Origin: Elusimicrobiota bacterium
GTDB lineage: Bacteria; CG03
Length of the DNA: 12,398 bases
Assembly (NCBI GenBank): GCA_021161625.1
Contig: JAGHAG010000014.1
Coordinates: 1-12,398, forward strand
Direction of reading: 5' to 3'
Part shown: positions 5,940-12,398 of the stretch, in pieces
Layout: every line of letters begins with the position of its first letter
Numbering within the stretch: position 1 is the first letter of the stretch
Translations under genes and position numbers: made by a program
The notes under the pieces: generated by a model
Seen by the model: the letters and a program-made list of their open reading frames with translations, nothing else
Told to the model about the DNA's origin: nothing
Databases searched by the model: none

Positions 5940-7859
5940 ATGGCACATGTTCTTGGGATAGATCTTGGAACCACAAATTCCTGCATGGCTGTTCTTGAGG
6001 GTGGAAACCCCACAGTTATTCCAAGTGCAGAAGGTGCAAGGACAACCCCATCTGTTGTAGCATTTACTGATAAAGGAGAAGAACTTGTGGGTCTTCTTGC
6101 AAAAAGACAGGCAATAACAAATCCAGCAAGGACGATTTTTTCAGTAAAAAGATTTATGGGGCGCAAGTTAGACAGTCCTGCAATAGAAGTTGACAGGAAA
6201 CATGTTCCGTATAAATTGACAGCAGCATCCAATGGTGATGTAAGAGTAAAAATAGAGGATAAAATTTTAAGCCCCCCTGAAATTTCAGCAAAAATTCTAA
6301 TGAAATTAAAAAGAGATGCTGAAAATTACCTTGGAGAAAAAATAACAGAAGCAGTTATAACTGTTCCTGCATACTTCAACGATTCCCAGAGGCAGGCAAC
6401 AAAAGAAGCAGGGGAAATAGCAGGGCTTAATGTTTTGAGAATTATAAACGAGCCCACTGCCGCTTCTCTTGCTTATGGGCTGGACAAGAAAAAAAATGAA
6501 CTCATTGCCGTGTATGACTTAGGCGGTGGGACCTTTGACATTTCCATCCTTGAAATTGGTGAAGGCGTCTTTGAAGTTAAGGCGACAAATGGAGACACCC
6601 ATCTTGGTGGAGATGATTTTGACCAGAGAATAATTGAATGGATTTGTGAGGAATTTAAGAAGCAACACGGAATTGACTTGAGACAGGATAACATGGCTTT
6701 GCAGAGATTAAAAGAAGCAGCCGAAAAAGCCAAATGCGAACTTTCCACAGCTTTAGAAACAGAAATAAATCTGCCCTTTATAACCGCTGATGCAAGTGGT
6801 CCGAAACATTTAAGCATGAAATTAACACGGGCAAAACTTGAGCAGTTGACAAAGGACCTTGTTGAAAAAACAATTGAGCCCTGCAAAAATGCCTTGAAAG
6901 ATGCAAAGGTTACTGCTGATGACATAAAAGAAGTTATTCTTGTTGGTGGACAGACAAGAATGCCTCTGGTTCAGAAAACAGTAAAAGAGATTTTCGGTAG
7001 GGAGCCACACAAGGGCGTAAATCCAGATGAGGTTGTTGCAATAGGCGCAGCAATACAGGGTGGAATTATAAAAGGAAATGTAAAAGATGTTGTTCTTCTG
7101 GATGTAACACCTCTTTCTTTGGGAATAGAAACTCTCGGTGGTGTATTTACAGTTCTTATTCCAAGAAACACGACAATCCCCACAAGAAAAAGTCAGATTT
7201 TTACAACTGCTGAAGACAATCAGCCAGCAGTTACAATACATGTTCTTCAGGGTGAAAGACCTCTTGCAAAGGATAACAAATCCCTTGGACGTTTTGAATT
7301 AACAGGTATTCCCCCTGCACCAAGAGGAGTGCCTCAGATTGAGGTTACTTTTGACATAGATGCAAATGGAATTTTAAATGTTTCAGCAAAAGATAAAGCA
7401 ACAGGAAAAACACAAAACATTGTAATAAAATCATCTTCAGGTCTTACAGAGGAGGAAATAGAACGTCTCAAAAGAGAAGCAAAAGAACATGAAGAGGAAG
7501 ACAAAAGAAAAAGACAGGTCATTGAAGCAAGAAATGAACTTGATACCCTGATCTATTCAACAGAGAAATCTTTAAAGGAATTTGGAGACAAAATCAGTTC
7601 AGGTGAAAAGGAAAAAATTCAAAAAGAATTGAAATCAGCAAAAGAGACGCTTAATTCAGAGGACATTGAGAAACTCAAAAAAGCCAAAGAAAATCTTGAA
7701 AATGCAGCGTATTCTCTTGCACAGAAGGTATATAAAGCCGAGAGAAAAGAAAGTAAGGAAGAGCCCCCCTCTCAGGAAGGCGAACAAAAGCAGAAGCAGG
7801 AAGAGAAAAAAGATGAGGGGGACAATGTTGTTGATGCAGAGGTAGAAGAAGATAAGTAA
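5940..7859 (+). CDS. dnaK: Chaperone protein DnaK (Hsp70)
   Basis: This 639-residue ATP-dependent chaperone works with DnaJ and GrpE. The nucleotide-binding domain shows IDLGTTNS (residues 7-14), the phosphate-2 motif DLGGGTFDISILE and the adenosine motif ILVGGQTRMP. The conserved linker VVLLDVTPLSLG leads into the substrate-binding domain (TTIPTRKSQIFTTAEDNQ) and a helical lid. The charged, low-complexity tail ends DAEVEEDK. An extra segment at about residues 77-101, absent from low-GC Gram-positive DnaK, is the diderm-type insertion. AAGGAGG stands 8 bases before the ATG. A heptad repeat array begins one base after the TAA. No CIRCE is visible just upstream, so heat control probably comes from the operator at 4088. 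Confidence 0.98.
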   Translation: MAHVLGIDLGTTNSCMAVLEGGNPTVIPSAEGARTTPSVVAFTDKGEELVGLLAKRQAITNPARTIFSVKRFMGRKLDSPAIEVDRKHVPYKLTAASNGDVRVKIEDKILSPPEISAKILMKLKRDAENYLGEKITEAVITVPAYFNDSQRQATKEAGEIAGLNVLRIINEPTAASLAYGLDKKKNELIAVYDLGGGTFDISILEIGEGVFEVKATNGDTHLGGDDFDQRIIEWICEEFKKQHGIDLRQDNMALQRLKEAAEKAKCELSTALETEINLPFITADASGPKHLSMKLTRAKLEQLTKDLVEKTIEPCKNALKDAKVTADDIKEVILVGGQTRMPLVQKTVKEIFGREPHKGVNPDEVVAIGAAIQGGIIKGNVKDVVLLDVTPLSLGIETLGGVFTVLIPRNTTIPTRKSQIFTTAEDNQPAVTIHVLQGERPLAKDNKSLGRFELTGIPPAPRGVPQIEVTFDIDANGILNVSAKDKATGKTQNIVIKSSSGLTEEEIERLKREAKEHEEEDKRKRQVIEARNELDTLIYSTEKSLKEFGDKISSGEKEKIQKELKSAKETLNSEDIEKLKKAKENLENAAYSLAQKVYKAERKESKEEPPSQEGEQKQKQEEKKDEGDNVVDAEVEEDK

Positions 7860-7860
7860 A

Positions 7861-7888
7861 GAGGATAGTGGACAGAGGACAGAGGAAA
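7861..7888 (+). repeat. Heptanucleotide array, four units of G(A/T)GGA(A/C/T)A
   Basis: Four in-phase units (GAGGATA, GTGGACA, GAGGACA, GAGGAAA) begin one base after the dnaK stop and end in GAAATGT (7889-7895), the same terminus as the arrays at 436, 3841 and 3904. Confidence 0.9.
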
Positions 7889-7897
7889 GAAATGTTA

Positions 7898-7925
7898 AAT
7901 CACAAATCACAAATAGCAAACCACA
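7898..7925 (+). repeat. Heptanucleotide array, four units of AATCACA type
   Basis: Two exact AATCACA units are followed by AATAGCA and AACCACA. The sequence family differs from the preceding array but the period is again 7 bp. The last base is shared with the hairpin that follows. Confidence 0.75.
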
Positions 7926-7971
7926 GCCCATCTCCAGATGGGCTGGGCCCCGCCCTTTTGAAAAAGGGCGG
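7925..7971 (+). repeat. Two tandem GC-rich hairpins between dnaK and dnaJ
   Basis: Hairpin 1 pairs AGCCCATC (7925-7932) with GATGGGCT (7937-7944), loop TCCA. Hairpin 2 pairs CCGCCCTTT (7950-7958) with AAAGGGCGG (7963-7971), loop TGAA. Neither is followed by a T-run. Their GC content contrasts sharply with the AT-rich heptads on both sides. They may act as an attenuator or mRNA 3' stabiliser for the dnaK segment; this is inference. Confidence 0.7.
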
Positions 7972-7981
7972 TGGTCTCAAA

Positions 7982-8121
7982 CAAATCTCAATATCCAAAT
8001 TCAAAATTCAAAATATAATAAAAGTTTATGATTTGGGTCATTGGAATTTGGAATTTATTTGTAATTTGGTGCTTGGAATTTGGGATTTATTTGCAATTTG
8101 TTATCATTCGTGCAATTCGCA
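7982..8121 (+). repeat. Long degenerate heptad array, 20 units in one phase
   Basis: Twenty successive 7-bp units keep one phase over 140 bases. The left part (7982-8016) is of the CAAATTC type. The right part (8031-8100) is of the TTGGAAT/AATTTGG type, close to the reverse complement: CCAAATTC at 7995-8002 is a perfect inverted copy of 8044-8051 and of 8076-8083. Individual units vary widely while their length does not. The array lies in the dnaK-dnaJ gap. Confidence 0.75.
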
Positions 8122-8133
8122 ATTAAAAAAATT

Positions 8134-8219
8134 TTCCTCATTACTCGTTACTCATTACTCATCCCTGTTGTCACTGTTTGCTGTTCGCTATTCGTTCATT
8201 GCTCATTACTTGTTACTCA
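8134..8219 (+). repeat. Pyrimidine-rich heptad array, TTACTCA type
   Basis: Four units at 8134-8161 (TTCCTCA, TTACTCG, then TTACTCA twice) and seven at 8171-8219 ending in TTACTCA are separated by a phase shift of 2. The array ends about 30 bases before dnaJ. Together with the other elements it accounts for nearly all of the 391-base gap between dnaK and dnaJ. Confidence 0.8.
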
Positions 8220-8250
8220 GCCCTCTTGTATCTATTCTGGAGAGGAGCAA

Positions 8251-9369
8251 TTGACAAAAAGAGATTATTATGAAATTCTGGGCGTTTCAAGAAATGCATC
8301 AATAGATGAGATAAAATCTGCCTACAGGCGCCTTGCCCTGAAATATCATCCTGACAGGGTTCCGGAAAATCAGAAAAAAGAAGCAGAAGAAAAGTTCAAG
8401 GAAATATCCGAAGCCTATGCAGTTCTTTCTGATCCAGAAAAAAGAGCAAACTACGACCGCTTCGGTCATGCAGGTATAGACCAGCAATATACAGCCGAAG
8501 ACATTTTCAGAAGTGCAGATTTTTCTGAGTTTTCTGATATTTTTGGTGGCACAAGTTTTGCTGATTTATTCAGTGAATTTTTTGGCGGCAGTATTTTTGG
8601 AAGAAGGGAAAGAAGATCCCCCCATCGTGGTTCTGATTTGCAGACACACATTTCCATAACTCTTGAAGATGCCTTTTATGGGACAAACAAGGAGATAACA
8701 TATTACAGGGCAAAAGTCTGCTCAACCTGTTCGGGCACAGGAGCAAAACCTGGGTCTAAACCTGTAAGATGCCCTCTGTGTAAAGGCAGAGGTGTAATAA
8801 GCGAGGGAAGTTTCTTTTTTTCAATTCAGAGAACCTGTCCTGAATGCAAGGGAAAAGGGACTATCATAAGAGACAGATGCCGAACCTGCAGTGGCAGGGG
8901 TCTTGTAAGAGAAAGGCAGACCCTGAAAATAAAAATACCTGCAGGAATAATTTCAGGCACATCTCTCCGCGTGAGGGGAAAAGGAAACGAGTCCACTGAT
9001 GGACCTGCAGGGGATTTGTATGTTATTGTTGCAATTGAACCTGATGAAAAGTTTGAGAGAAGAGGTGATGATCTTTACATGAGAATTGAAATTCCTTATC
9101 CTGTTGCTGTTTTTGGTGGAAAGATAAAAGTAAACACCATTGACAGAGCTGTAAAAATGAAAATTCCTGCTGGTTGCAAAGACGGACAGGTTTTTAAGTT
9201 AAAGGGATTTGGCATGCCCCATCTTAACTCCACTCACAGAGGAGACCTTTATGTAAGTATCAGCATTTTTGTTCCTCAAAAAACATCCTCATCAGAAAAG
9301 AAAATTCTTGAAGACTACATGGATGAGATGAAAAAAAATCATCCGGATTTGTTCAAAGACATTTCATAA
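8251..9369 (+). CDS. dnaJ: Chaperone protein DnaJ (Hsp40, type I)
   Basis: This 372-residue co-chaperone delivers substrates to DnaK and stimulates its ATPase. The J domain begins TKRDYYEILGV and holds HPD at residues 33-35. A Gly/Phe-rich segment follows, then four CxxCxGxG zinc-binding motifs (CSTCSGTG from residue 157, CPLCKGRG, CPECKGKG, CRTCSGRG from 210), and C-terminal substrate-binding domains with the family GDLYV motifs. I start at TTG 8251 because the J domain conventionally begins at once there and AGAGGAG precedes it at 8241-8247. The in-frame extension back to 8080 would only translate repeat DNA, and no in-frame ATG lies near the J-domain start. The stop directly abuts the rsmE ATG. 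Confidence 0.96.
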   Translation: MTKRDYYEILGVSRNASIDEIKSAYRRLALKYHPDRVPENQKKEAEEKFKEISEAYAVLSDPEKRANYDRFGHAGIDQQYTAEDIFRSADFSEFSDIFGGTSFADLFSEFFGGSIFGRRERRSPHRGSDLQTHISITLEDAFYGTNKEITYYRAKVCSTCSGTGAKPGSKPVRCPLCKGRGVISEGSFFFSIQRTCPECKGKGTIIRDRCRTCSGRGLVRERQTLKIKIPAGIISGTSLRVRGKGNESTDGPAGDLYVIVAIEPDEKFERRGDDLYMRIEIPYPVAVFGGKIKVNTIDRAVKMKIPAGCKDGQVFKLKGFGMPHLNSTHRGDLYVSISIFVPQKTSSSEKKILEDYMDEMKKNHPDLFKDIS

Positions 9370-10059
9370 ATGAGTCAGTTCTACAACCCCGAATTAAATT
9401 CTACAGTAACCGGTCCTCTTGCGCACCATATTTTAAATGTCAGAAGAATTGAGAAAGGCGAGGTTATAAAATTTTTTGATGGTAGAGGGAGGGTGGTTTT
9501 TGCAAAACTGAAAGAATTTTCAAAAAAACCTCTTATTGTACAATTTGAATTTCTTGAAGAAAGAAAAATCAAAAAAGCAGATTTTGAAGTTTATTTGTAT
9601 ATGGCAGTTATAAAACCAGATGCAATGAGAGATGCGGTTGATAAAACAACCCAGATAGGAGTTACAAGAATTATTCCCATAAGGACTCAGAGGTCCTTTA
9701 GAGGAAGAATATCATCAGAAAGATTAAAAAAAATTGTAATAAGTGCATGCGAACAGAGTGAAAGAGCATTTGTGCCACCCCTTGACGAAACACAGGATTT
9801 TTTGATAGCAATAAAGGATTGTATAAAGAGAGATTTTAAGGTATATTTTCTGGAAAGGGGCTCTTCGCCGCTTTTCATAAAAAAGGGTGAAAGGAAAGTG
9901 GCATTTTTTGTAGGGCCTGAAGGCGGATGGAGTGAGTGTGAAATTGAAACTGCGAGGGAAAGCAAGGTTGTGTTTGCCTCAATATCTAAAAACTCGCTCA
10001 GAAGTCAGACCGCAGCAGTTTGTGCAGTTTCAATTTTTATGAATACGCAGGGAGGTTAA
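9370..10059 (+). CDS. rsmE: 16S rRNA m3U1498 methyltransferase RsmE
   Basis: This 229-residue SAM-dependent enzyme of the SPOUT class methylates N3 of U1498 in 16S rRNA. The N-terminal PUA-like part contains HHILNVRRIEKGEVIKFFDGRG. The C-terminal SPOUT knot carries the diagnostic VGPEGGWSECEIETA and LRSQTAAVCAVS motifs that form the SAM site. It abuts dnaJ with no spacer and no clear Shine-Dalgarno, so translation is probably coupled to dnaJ. The dnaJ-rsmE pairing is common; often prmA stands between them, and it is missing here. Confidence 0.94.
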   Translation: MSQFYNPELNSTVTGPLAHHILNVRRIEKGEVIKFFDGRGRVVFAKLKEFSKKPLIVQFEFLEERKIKKADFEVYLYMAVIKPDAMRDAVDKTTQIGVTRIIPIRTQRSFRGRISSERLKKIVISACEQSERAFVPPLDETQDFLIAIKDCIKRDFKVYFLERGSSPLFIKKGERKVAFFVGPEGGWSECEIETARESKVVFASISKNSLRSQTAAVCAVSIFMNTQGG

Positions 10060-10254
10060 ATGCCAGGAATAAAGACACACCGAGGATGTGCAAAAAGAGT
10101 GAAATTAACGAAAAAGGGAAAAGTCAAAAGGGCGCATGCCTATAAAAGTCATATCCTTGCCAAGAAAAAAAGGAAACGTTTAAGAAAATTGAAAAAATCA
10201 GCCTATCTTAAAGGTTCACAGGCAAAAATGGTTAAGGCAATTGTCGGGAGGTGA
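10060..10254 (+). CDS. rpmI: 50S ribosomal protein L35
   Basis: This 64-residue, very basic large-subunit protein shows the L35 pattern KTHRGCAKRVKLTKKGKVKR near the N-terminus, then AYKSHILAKKKRKRLRKL, and a C-terminal MVKAIVGR like the family's RLL/IG-K end. Length is typical. The ATG follows the rsmE stop directly (TAAATG), with GGAGG at 10051-10055. L35 usually lies in infC-rpmI-rplT; here it stands between rsmE and rpsB, with no rplT or infC in the window. Confidence 0.93.
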   Translation: MPGIKTHRGCAKRVKLTKKGKVKRAHAYKSHILAKKKRKRLRKLKKSAYLKGSQAKMVKAIVGR

Positions 10255-10255
10255 A

Positions 10256-10978
10256 ATGGAAATAAATCCTAAACAACTTCTTGAAGCAGGTGTCCATTTT
10301 GGACACAAGAAAAACAAATGGAATCCAAGAATGGCGAGATTCATCTACACAACAAGAAACAACATTCACATAATAAATATAGAGGAGACAGTAAAGCATT
10401 TAAGAGTAGCCCTTGATTTTGTAAAAAAGGTTGCGGCAGAAGGTGGGGAAATTCTTTTTGTCGGGACAAAAAAACAGGCGCAGAAAACAATTGAAGAGGA
10501 AGCAAAAAGATGCAATTCCCCTTATGTTGCATCAAGATGGTGGGGCGGGCTTTTTACAAATTTTACCCAGATTTCAACGAGCATAAAAAGATATCTTGAA
10601 CTAAAAGAAACAATTGACAATTTCAAATCTGATAAAAAACTTTATGCAAAAAAATCAAGACTTCTGGAAAAACTGGACAGAGACCTGAGGGGACTTGAAA
10701 ATTTTTTTGATCTTCCTCAGGCAATTTATATTGTTGACCCTGTTTATGAAGAGATTGCAGTAAGAGAAGCAAGGCAGATGAAAATCCCAATTGTGGCTCT
10801 TCTTGATACTGATGGTAACCCTGATATAATTGACTATCCCATACCTGCAAATGATGATGCCATAAGAAGTATAAAACTCATAACTTCTTATATTGCCTCT
10901 GCAATTCTTGAAGCAAAAGGCATTGAAGAAAAAAAACAGGAAGAAAATTTAGATCAAATTCAGGAGAGGGAGGTTTGA
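10256..10978 (+). CDS. rpsB: 30S ribosomal protein S2
   Basis: This 240-residue small-subunit protein is needed for late 30S assembly and S1 binding. It has the S2 opening LLEAGVHFGHKKNKWNPRMARFIY, the IHIINIEETV and GGEILFVGTKKQAQ segments, ASRWWGGLFTNF in place of the usual RWLGGTLTNF, and the closing YPIPANDDAIRSIKLITSYIA. I start at ATG 10256, five bases after GGGAGG, rather than at an in-frame TTG at 10241 that would add MSGGE. The L35 stop is one base upstream. It is followed by tsf, as in most bacteria. Confidence 0.96.
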   Translation: MEINPKQLLEAGVHFGHKKNKWNPRMARFIYTTRNNIHIINIEETVKHLRVALDFVKKVAAEGGEILFVGTKKQAQKTIEEEAKRCNSPYVASRWWGGLFTNFTQISTSIKRYLELKETIDNFKSDKKLYAKKSRLLEKLDRDLRGLENFFDLPQAIYIVDPVYEEIAVREARQMKIPIVALLDTDGNPDIIDYPIPANDDAIRSIKLITSYIASAILEAKGIEEKKQEENLDQIQEREV

Positions 10979-10979
10979 A

Positions 10980-11573
10980 ATGGCAATAGACAATGCTCTT
11001 ATTGTGAAATTGAGAAAACTTACAAATGCAGGAATAATGGATTGTAAAAAAGCCCTCATTGAAACAGGGGGGGATATTGAAAAAGCCCAGAAGTATTTGA
11101 GAGAAAAAGGAATTTTAAAAATGCTTGAAAGAAAAGATAGAAAAACAGATGAAGGGCAGATTTTTGCATATATTCATCCAGGTGGCAAACTCGGGGTTAT
11201 GGTTGAAATTGCCTGTGAGACAGATTTTGTTGCAAGGAGTGAGGATTTTCACAAACTCATCAAAGAAACAGCTCTTCAGTGTGCCGGGATGAAGCCGCTT
11301 TATATAAATGTTGAAGATGTTCCGGAAGATGTGATAAACGAAGAAAAAGAAACTCTTAAAAAAGAAATAGATGTTTCAAAAAAACCACCAGAAATTGTTG
11401 AAAGAATTCTTGAGGGAAAGTTAAAGAAATTTTATGAACAGACTGTTTTAATGGAGCAGCCATATTTTAGAGATGATAAGATGAAATTCAAGGATTTTTT
11501 TAACAGCCTTGCTTCCACATTTGGGGAGGCCATAAAAATCACCAGATTTGTCCGATACGAAATAGGACAATAA
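10980..11573 (+). CDS. tsf: Elongation factor Ts
   Basis: This 197-residue guanine nucleotide exchange factor acts on EF-Tu. The N-terminal UBA-like domain (residues 5-45) has LRKLTNAGIMDCKKALIET. The core includes IACETDFVAR, the motif that contacts the EF-Tu G domain. The C-terminus ends FGEAIKITRFVRYEIGQ. The protein is of the short type, as in Thermus, and lacks the second core half of the 283-residue E. coli form. GGAGG at 10969-10973 precedes the ATG, which is one base after the rpsB stop. Confidence 0.95.
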   Translation: MAIDNALIVKLRKLTNAGIMDCKKALIETGGDIEKAQKYLREKGILKMLERKDRKTDEGQIFAYIHPGGKLGVMVEIACETDFVARSEDFHKLIKETALQCAGMKPLYINVEDVPEDVINEEKETLKKEIDVSKKPPEIVERILEGKLKKFYEQTVLMEQPYFRDDKMKFKDFFNSLASTFGEAIKITRFVRYEIGQ

Positions 11574-11576
11574 ATT

Positions 11577-12290
11577 GTGCAGAGGGTTGTTTTAAAAATA
11601 AGTGGTGAAGCATTCGGTTCAAAAGAAAAACCCTTTGAAATAGAAAAAATAAAGTTTCTTACAAACGAAATTTCCAAAATAAAAAATGTTGAATTTGTCT
11701 TTGTTGTTGGCGGTGGAAACATTTTAAGAGGAAAAGACATAGAAGAAATCATCCCGCATCAGGCAACACGGGATTATCTGGGGATGCTTTCAACAGTTTA
11801 CAATGCAGTTGTTTTAAAAGAGTTTTTAAAAAAGAGGCAGATAGAGGCATTAATTTACAGCCAGCTTGGAATTGAAAGAATTACAGACCCATATTCTCCT
11901 GAAACCTGCAATAAAAATCTAAAAAAAGGGATTCATGCAATTATTGCCTGTGGCACAGGGAACCCATTTGTCACAACAGATACAGCAGCAGCATTAAGAG
12001 CCCTTGAACTTGATGCGAAAATTCTTATAAAAGCAACAAAAGTTAACGGGGTTTATTCAGAAGACCCCTTAAAGAATAAAAAAGCGGTATTTTATCCTGA
12101 ACTTTCCTACAAAGAAGCAATTCAAAAAAATCTTGGATTTTGCGATCGCGTTGCTCTGGAATTTCTTTCAGGTTCTGATATCAAATTTTTTGTCTTTAAT
12201 ATATTTAAGCCCAATAAAATAAAGATGGCAGTATCTGGAAAAAATCCCGGAACAATCATTAGAAAAAAGAGGATAGAGGACAGAGGATAG
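11577..12290 (+). CDS. pyrH: UMP kinase PyrH
   Basis: This 237-residue amino acid kinase-fold enzyme converts UMP to UDP with ATP. Motifs in order are VVLKISGEAFG (phosphate binding), VVGGGNILRG, DYLGMLSTVYNAVVL (UMP region), CGTGNPFVTTDTAAALRALEL and LIKATKVNGVYSEDP. The start is GTG 11577, three bases after the tsf stop, with a weak AGGA 9 bases upstream. The family end GTII is followed by about eight extra residues, and the last six (RIEDRG) and the TAG stop are encoded by the heptad array at 12269-12289 and the base after it. The order rpsB-tsf-pyrH is standard and frr would be expected next, beyond the window. Confidence 0.96.
   Translation: MQRVVLKISGEAFGSKEKPFEIEKIKFLTNEISKIKNVEFVFVVGGGNILRGKDIEEIIPHQATRDYLGMLSTVYNAVVLKEFLKKRQIEALIYSQLGIERITDPYSPETCNKNLKKGIHAIIACGTGNPFVTTDTAAALRALELDAKILIKATKVNGVYSEDPLKNKKAVFYPELSYKEAIQKNLGFCDRVALEFLSGSDIKFFVFNIFKPNKIKMAVSGKNPGTIIRKKRIEDRG
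12269..12289 (+). repeat. Heptanucleotide array overlapping the pyrH 3' end
   Basis: The three in-phase units are GAGGATA, GAGGACA and GAGGATA. They lie inside the pyrH frame and the last one supplies two bases of its TAG stop. The same unit type occurs at 3841, 4005 and 7861. Confidence 0.87.
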
Positions 12291-12300
12291 ATAGTATGTC

Positions 12301-12342
12301 ATTCCTGCGGAACTTGTCCTCGCGAAAGCGGGGAGCAGGAAT
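12301..12342 (+). repeat. Compound palindrome of the ATTCCTGC...GCAGGAAT family
   Basis: Outer arms ATTCCTGC (12301-12308) and GCAGGAAT (12335-12342) are perfect. An inner stem TCCTCGC (12317-12323) with GCGGGGA (12328-12334) has a GAAA loop. Eight unpaired bases lie on the 5' side between the stems. Repeats of this pattern are widespread in bacteria. It is 10 bases after pyrH and has no T-run. The rest of the window to 12398 shows no gene that I can support; it probably precedes the next coding sequence. Confidence 0.75.
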
Positions 12343-12398
12343 CCAGAAAACAGAAGAATTAAAAATGACAGATGAAAATCAGTGGTAAGGATTAAGAA

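Noticed and set aside
7950..7971. Intrinsic terminator after dnaK
   Set aside because: The GC-rich hairpin is strong but is followed by TGGTCTC, not a T-run.
8080..8250. In-frame upstream extension of DnaJ by 57 residues
   Set aside because: It translates heptad repeat DNA, has no family match, and the J domain begins right at TTG 8251 with a purine-rich ribosome site before it.
7868..8254. 128-codon open frame between dnaK and dnaJ
   Set aside because: Its sequence is the translation of repeat arrays; a 7-bp unit repeats its codons every 21 bases and can stay open by chance.

Overview
The window is AT-rich bacterial chromosome with compact, mostly co-directional gene clusters. It looks like an uncultivated diderm bacterium. 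DnaK carries the extra ATPase-domain segment (about residues 77-101) seen in diderm-type DnaK, and there is a lipobox lipoprotein. The many interspersed short palindromes and 7-bp tandem repeats resemble those I associate with candidate phyla such as Omnitrophota and relatives. That placement is a low-confidence impression, not a result.

Layout. (1) Positions 1-1067: the 3' end of a 23S rRNA, then a small lipoprotein gene on the same strand, then 5S rRNA, so a protein gene sits inside the rRNA unit. (2) Positions 1076-3797, minus strand: a KtrB/TrkH-type K+ channel subunit, the KtrA regulatory subunit, and a two-TM PAS-like protein whose reading frame stops at the end of the PAS fold, 8 bases from the 5S gene. 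(3) Positions 3798-4117: a divergent intergenic region packed with repeats, then a promoter and a CIRCE-like HrcA operator. (4) Positions 4118-12290, plus strand: hrcA-grpE-dnaK-dnaJ-rsmE-rpmI-rpsB-tsf-pyrH. This joins the heat-shock chaperone cluster to translation and nucleotide genes. Every junction is overlapping or nearly abutting (0-3 nt) except the two that flank dnaK (245 and 391 nt), which hold hairpins and repeat arrays. (5) Positions 12291-12398: a repeat tail with a compound palindrome.

Working together: HrcA should repress the whole cluster through the CIRCE-like site. GrpE, DnaK and DnaJ form the Hsp70 machine. RsmE methylates 16S rRNA, L35 and S2 are ribosomal proteins, EF-Ts recycles EF-Tu and PyrH makes UDP. 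The minus-strand genes form a K+ uptake system.

The most unusual signal is in the non-coding DNA. Nearly every intergenic gap is built of units exactly 7 bp long, in at least five unrelated sequence families, often ending in GAAATGT(AG) and followed by a small hairpin. One array supplies the last codons and the stop of pyrH, and others start within a base of a stop codon.
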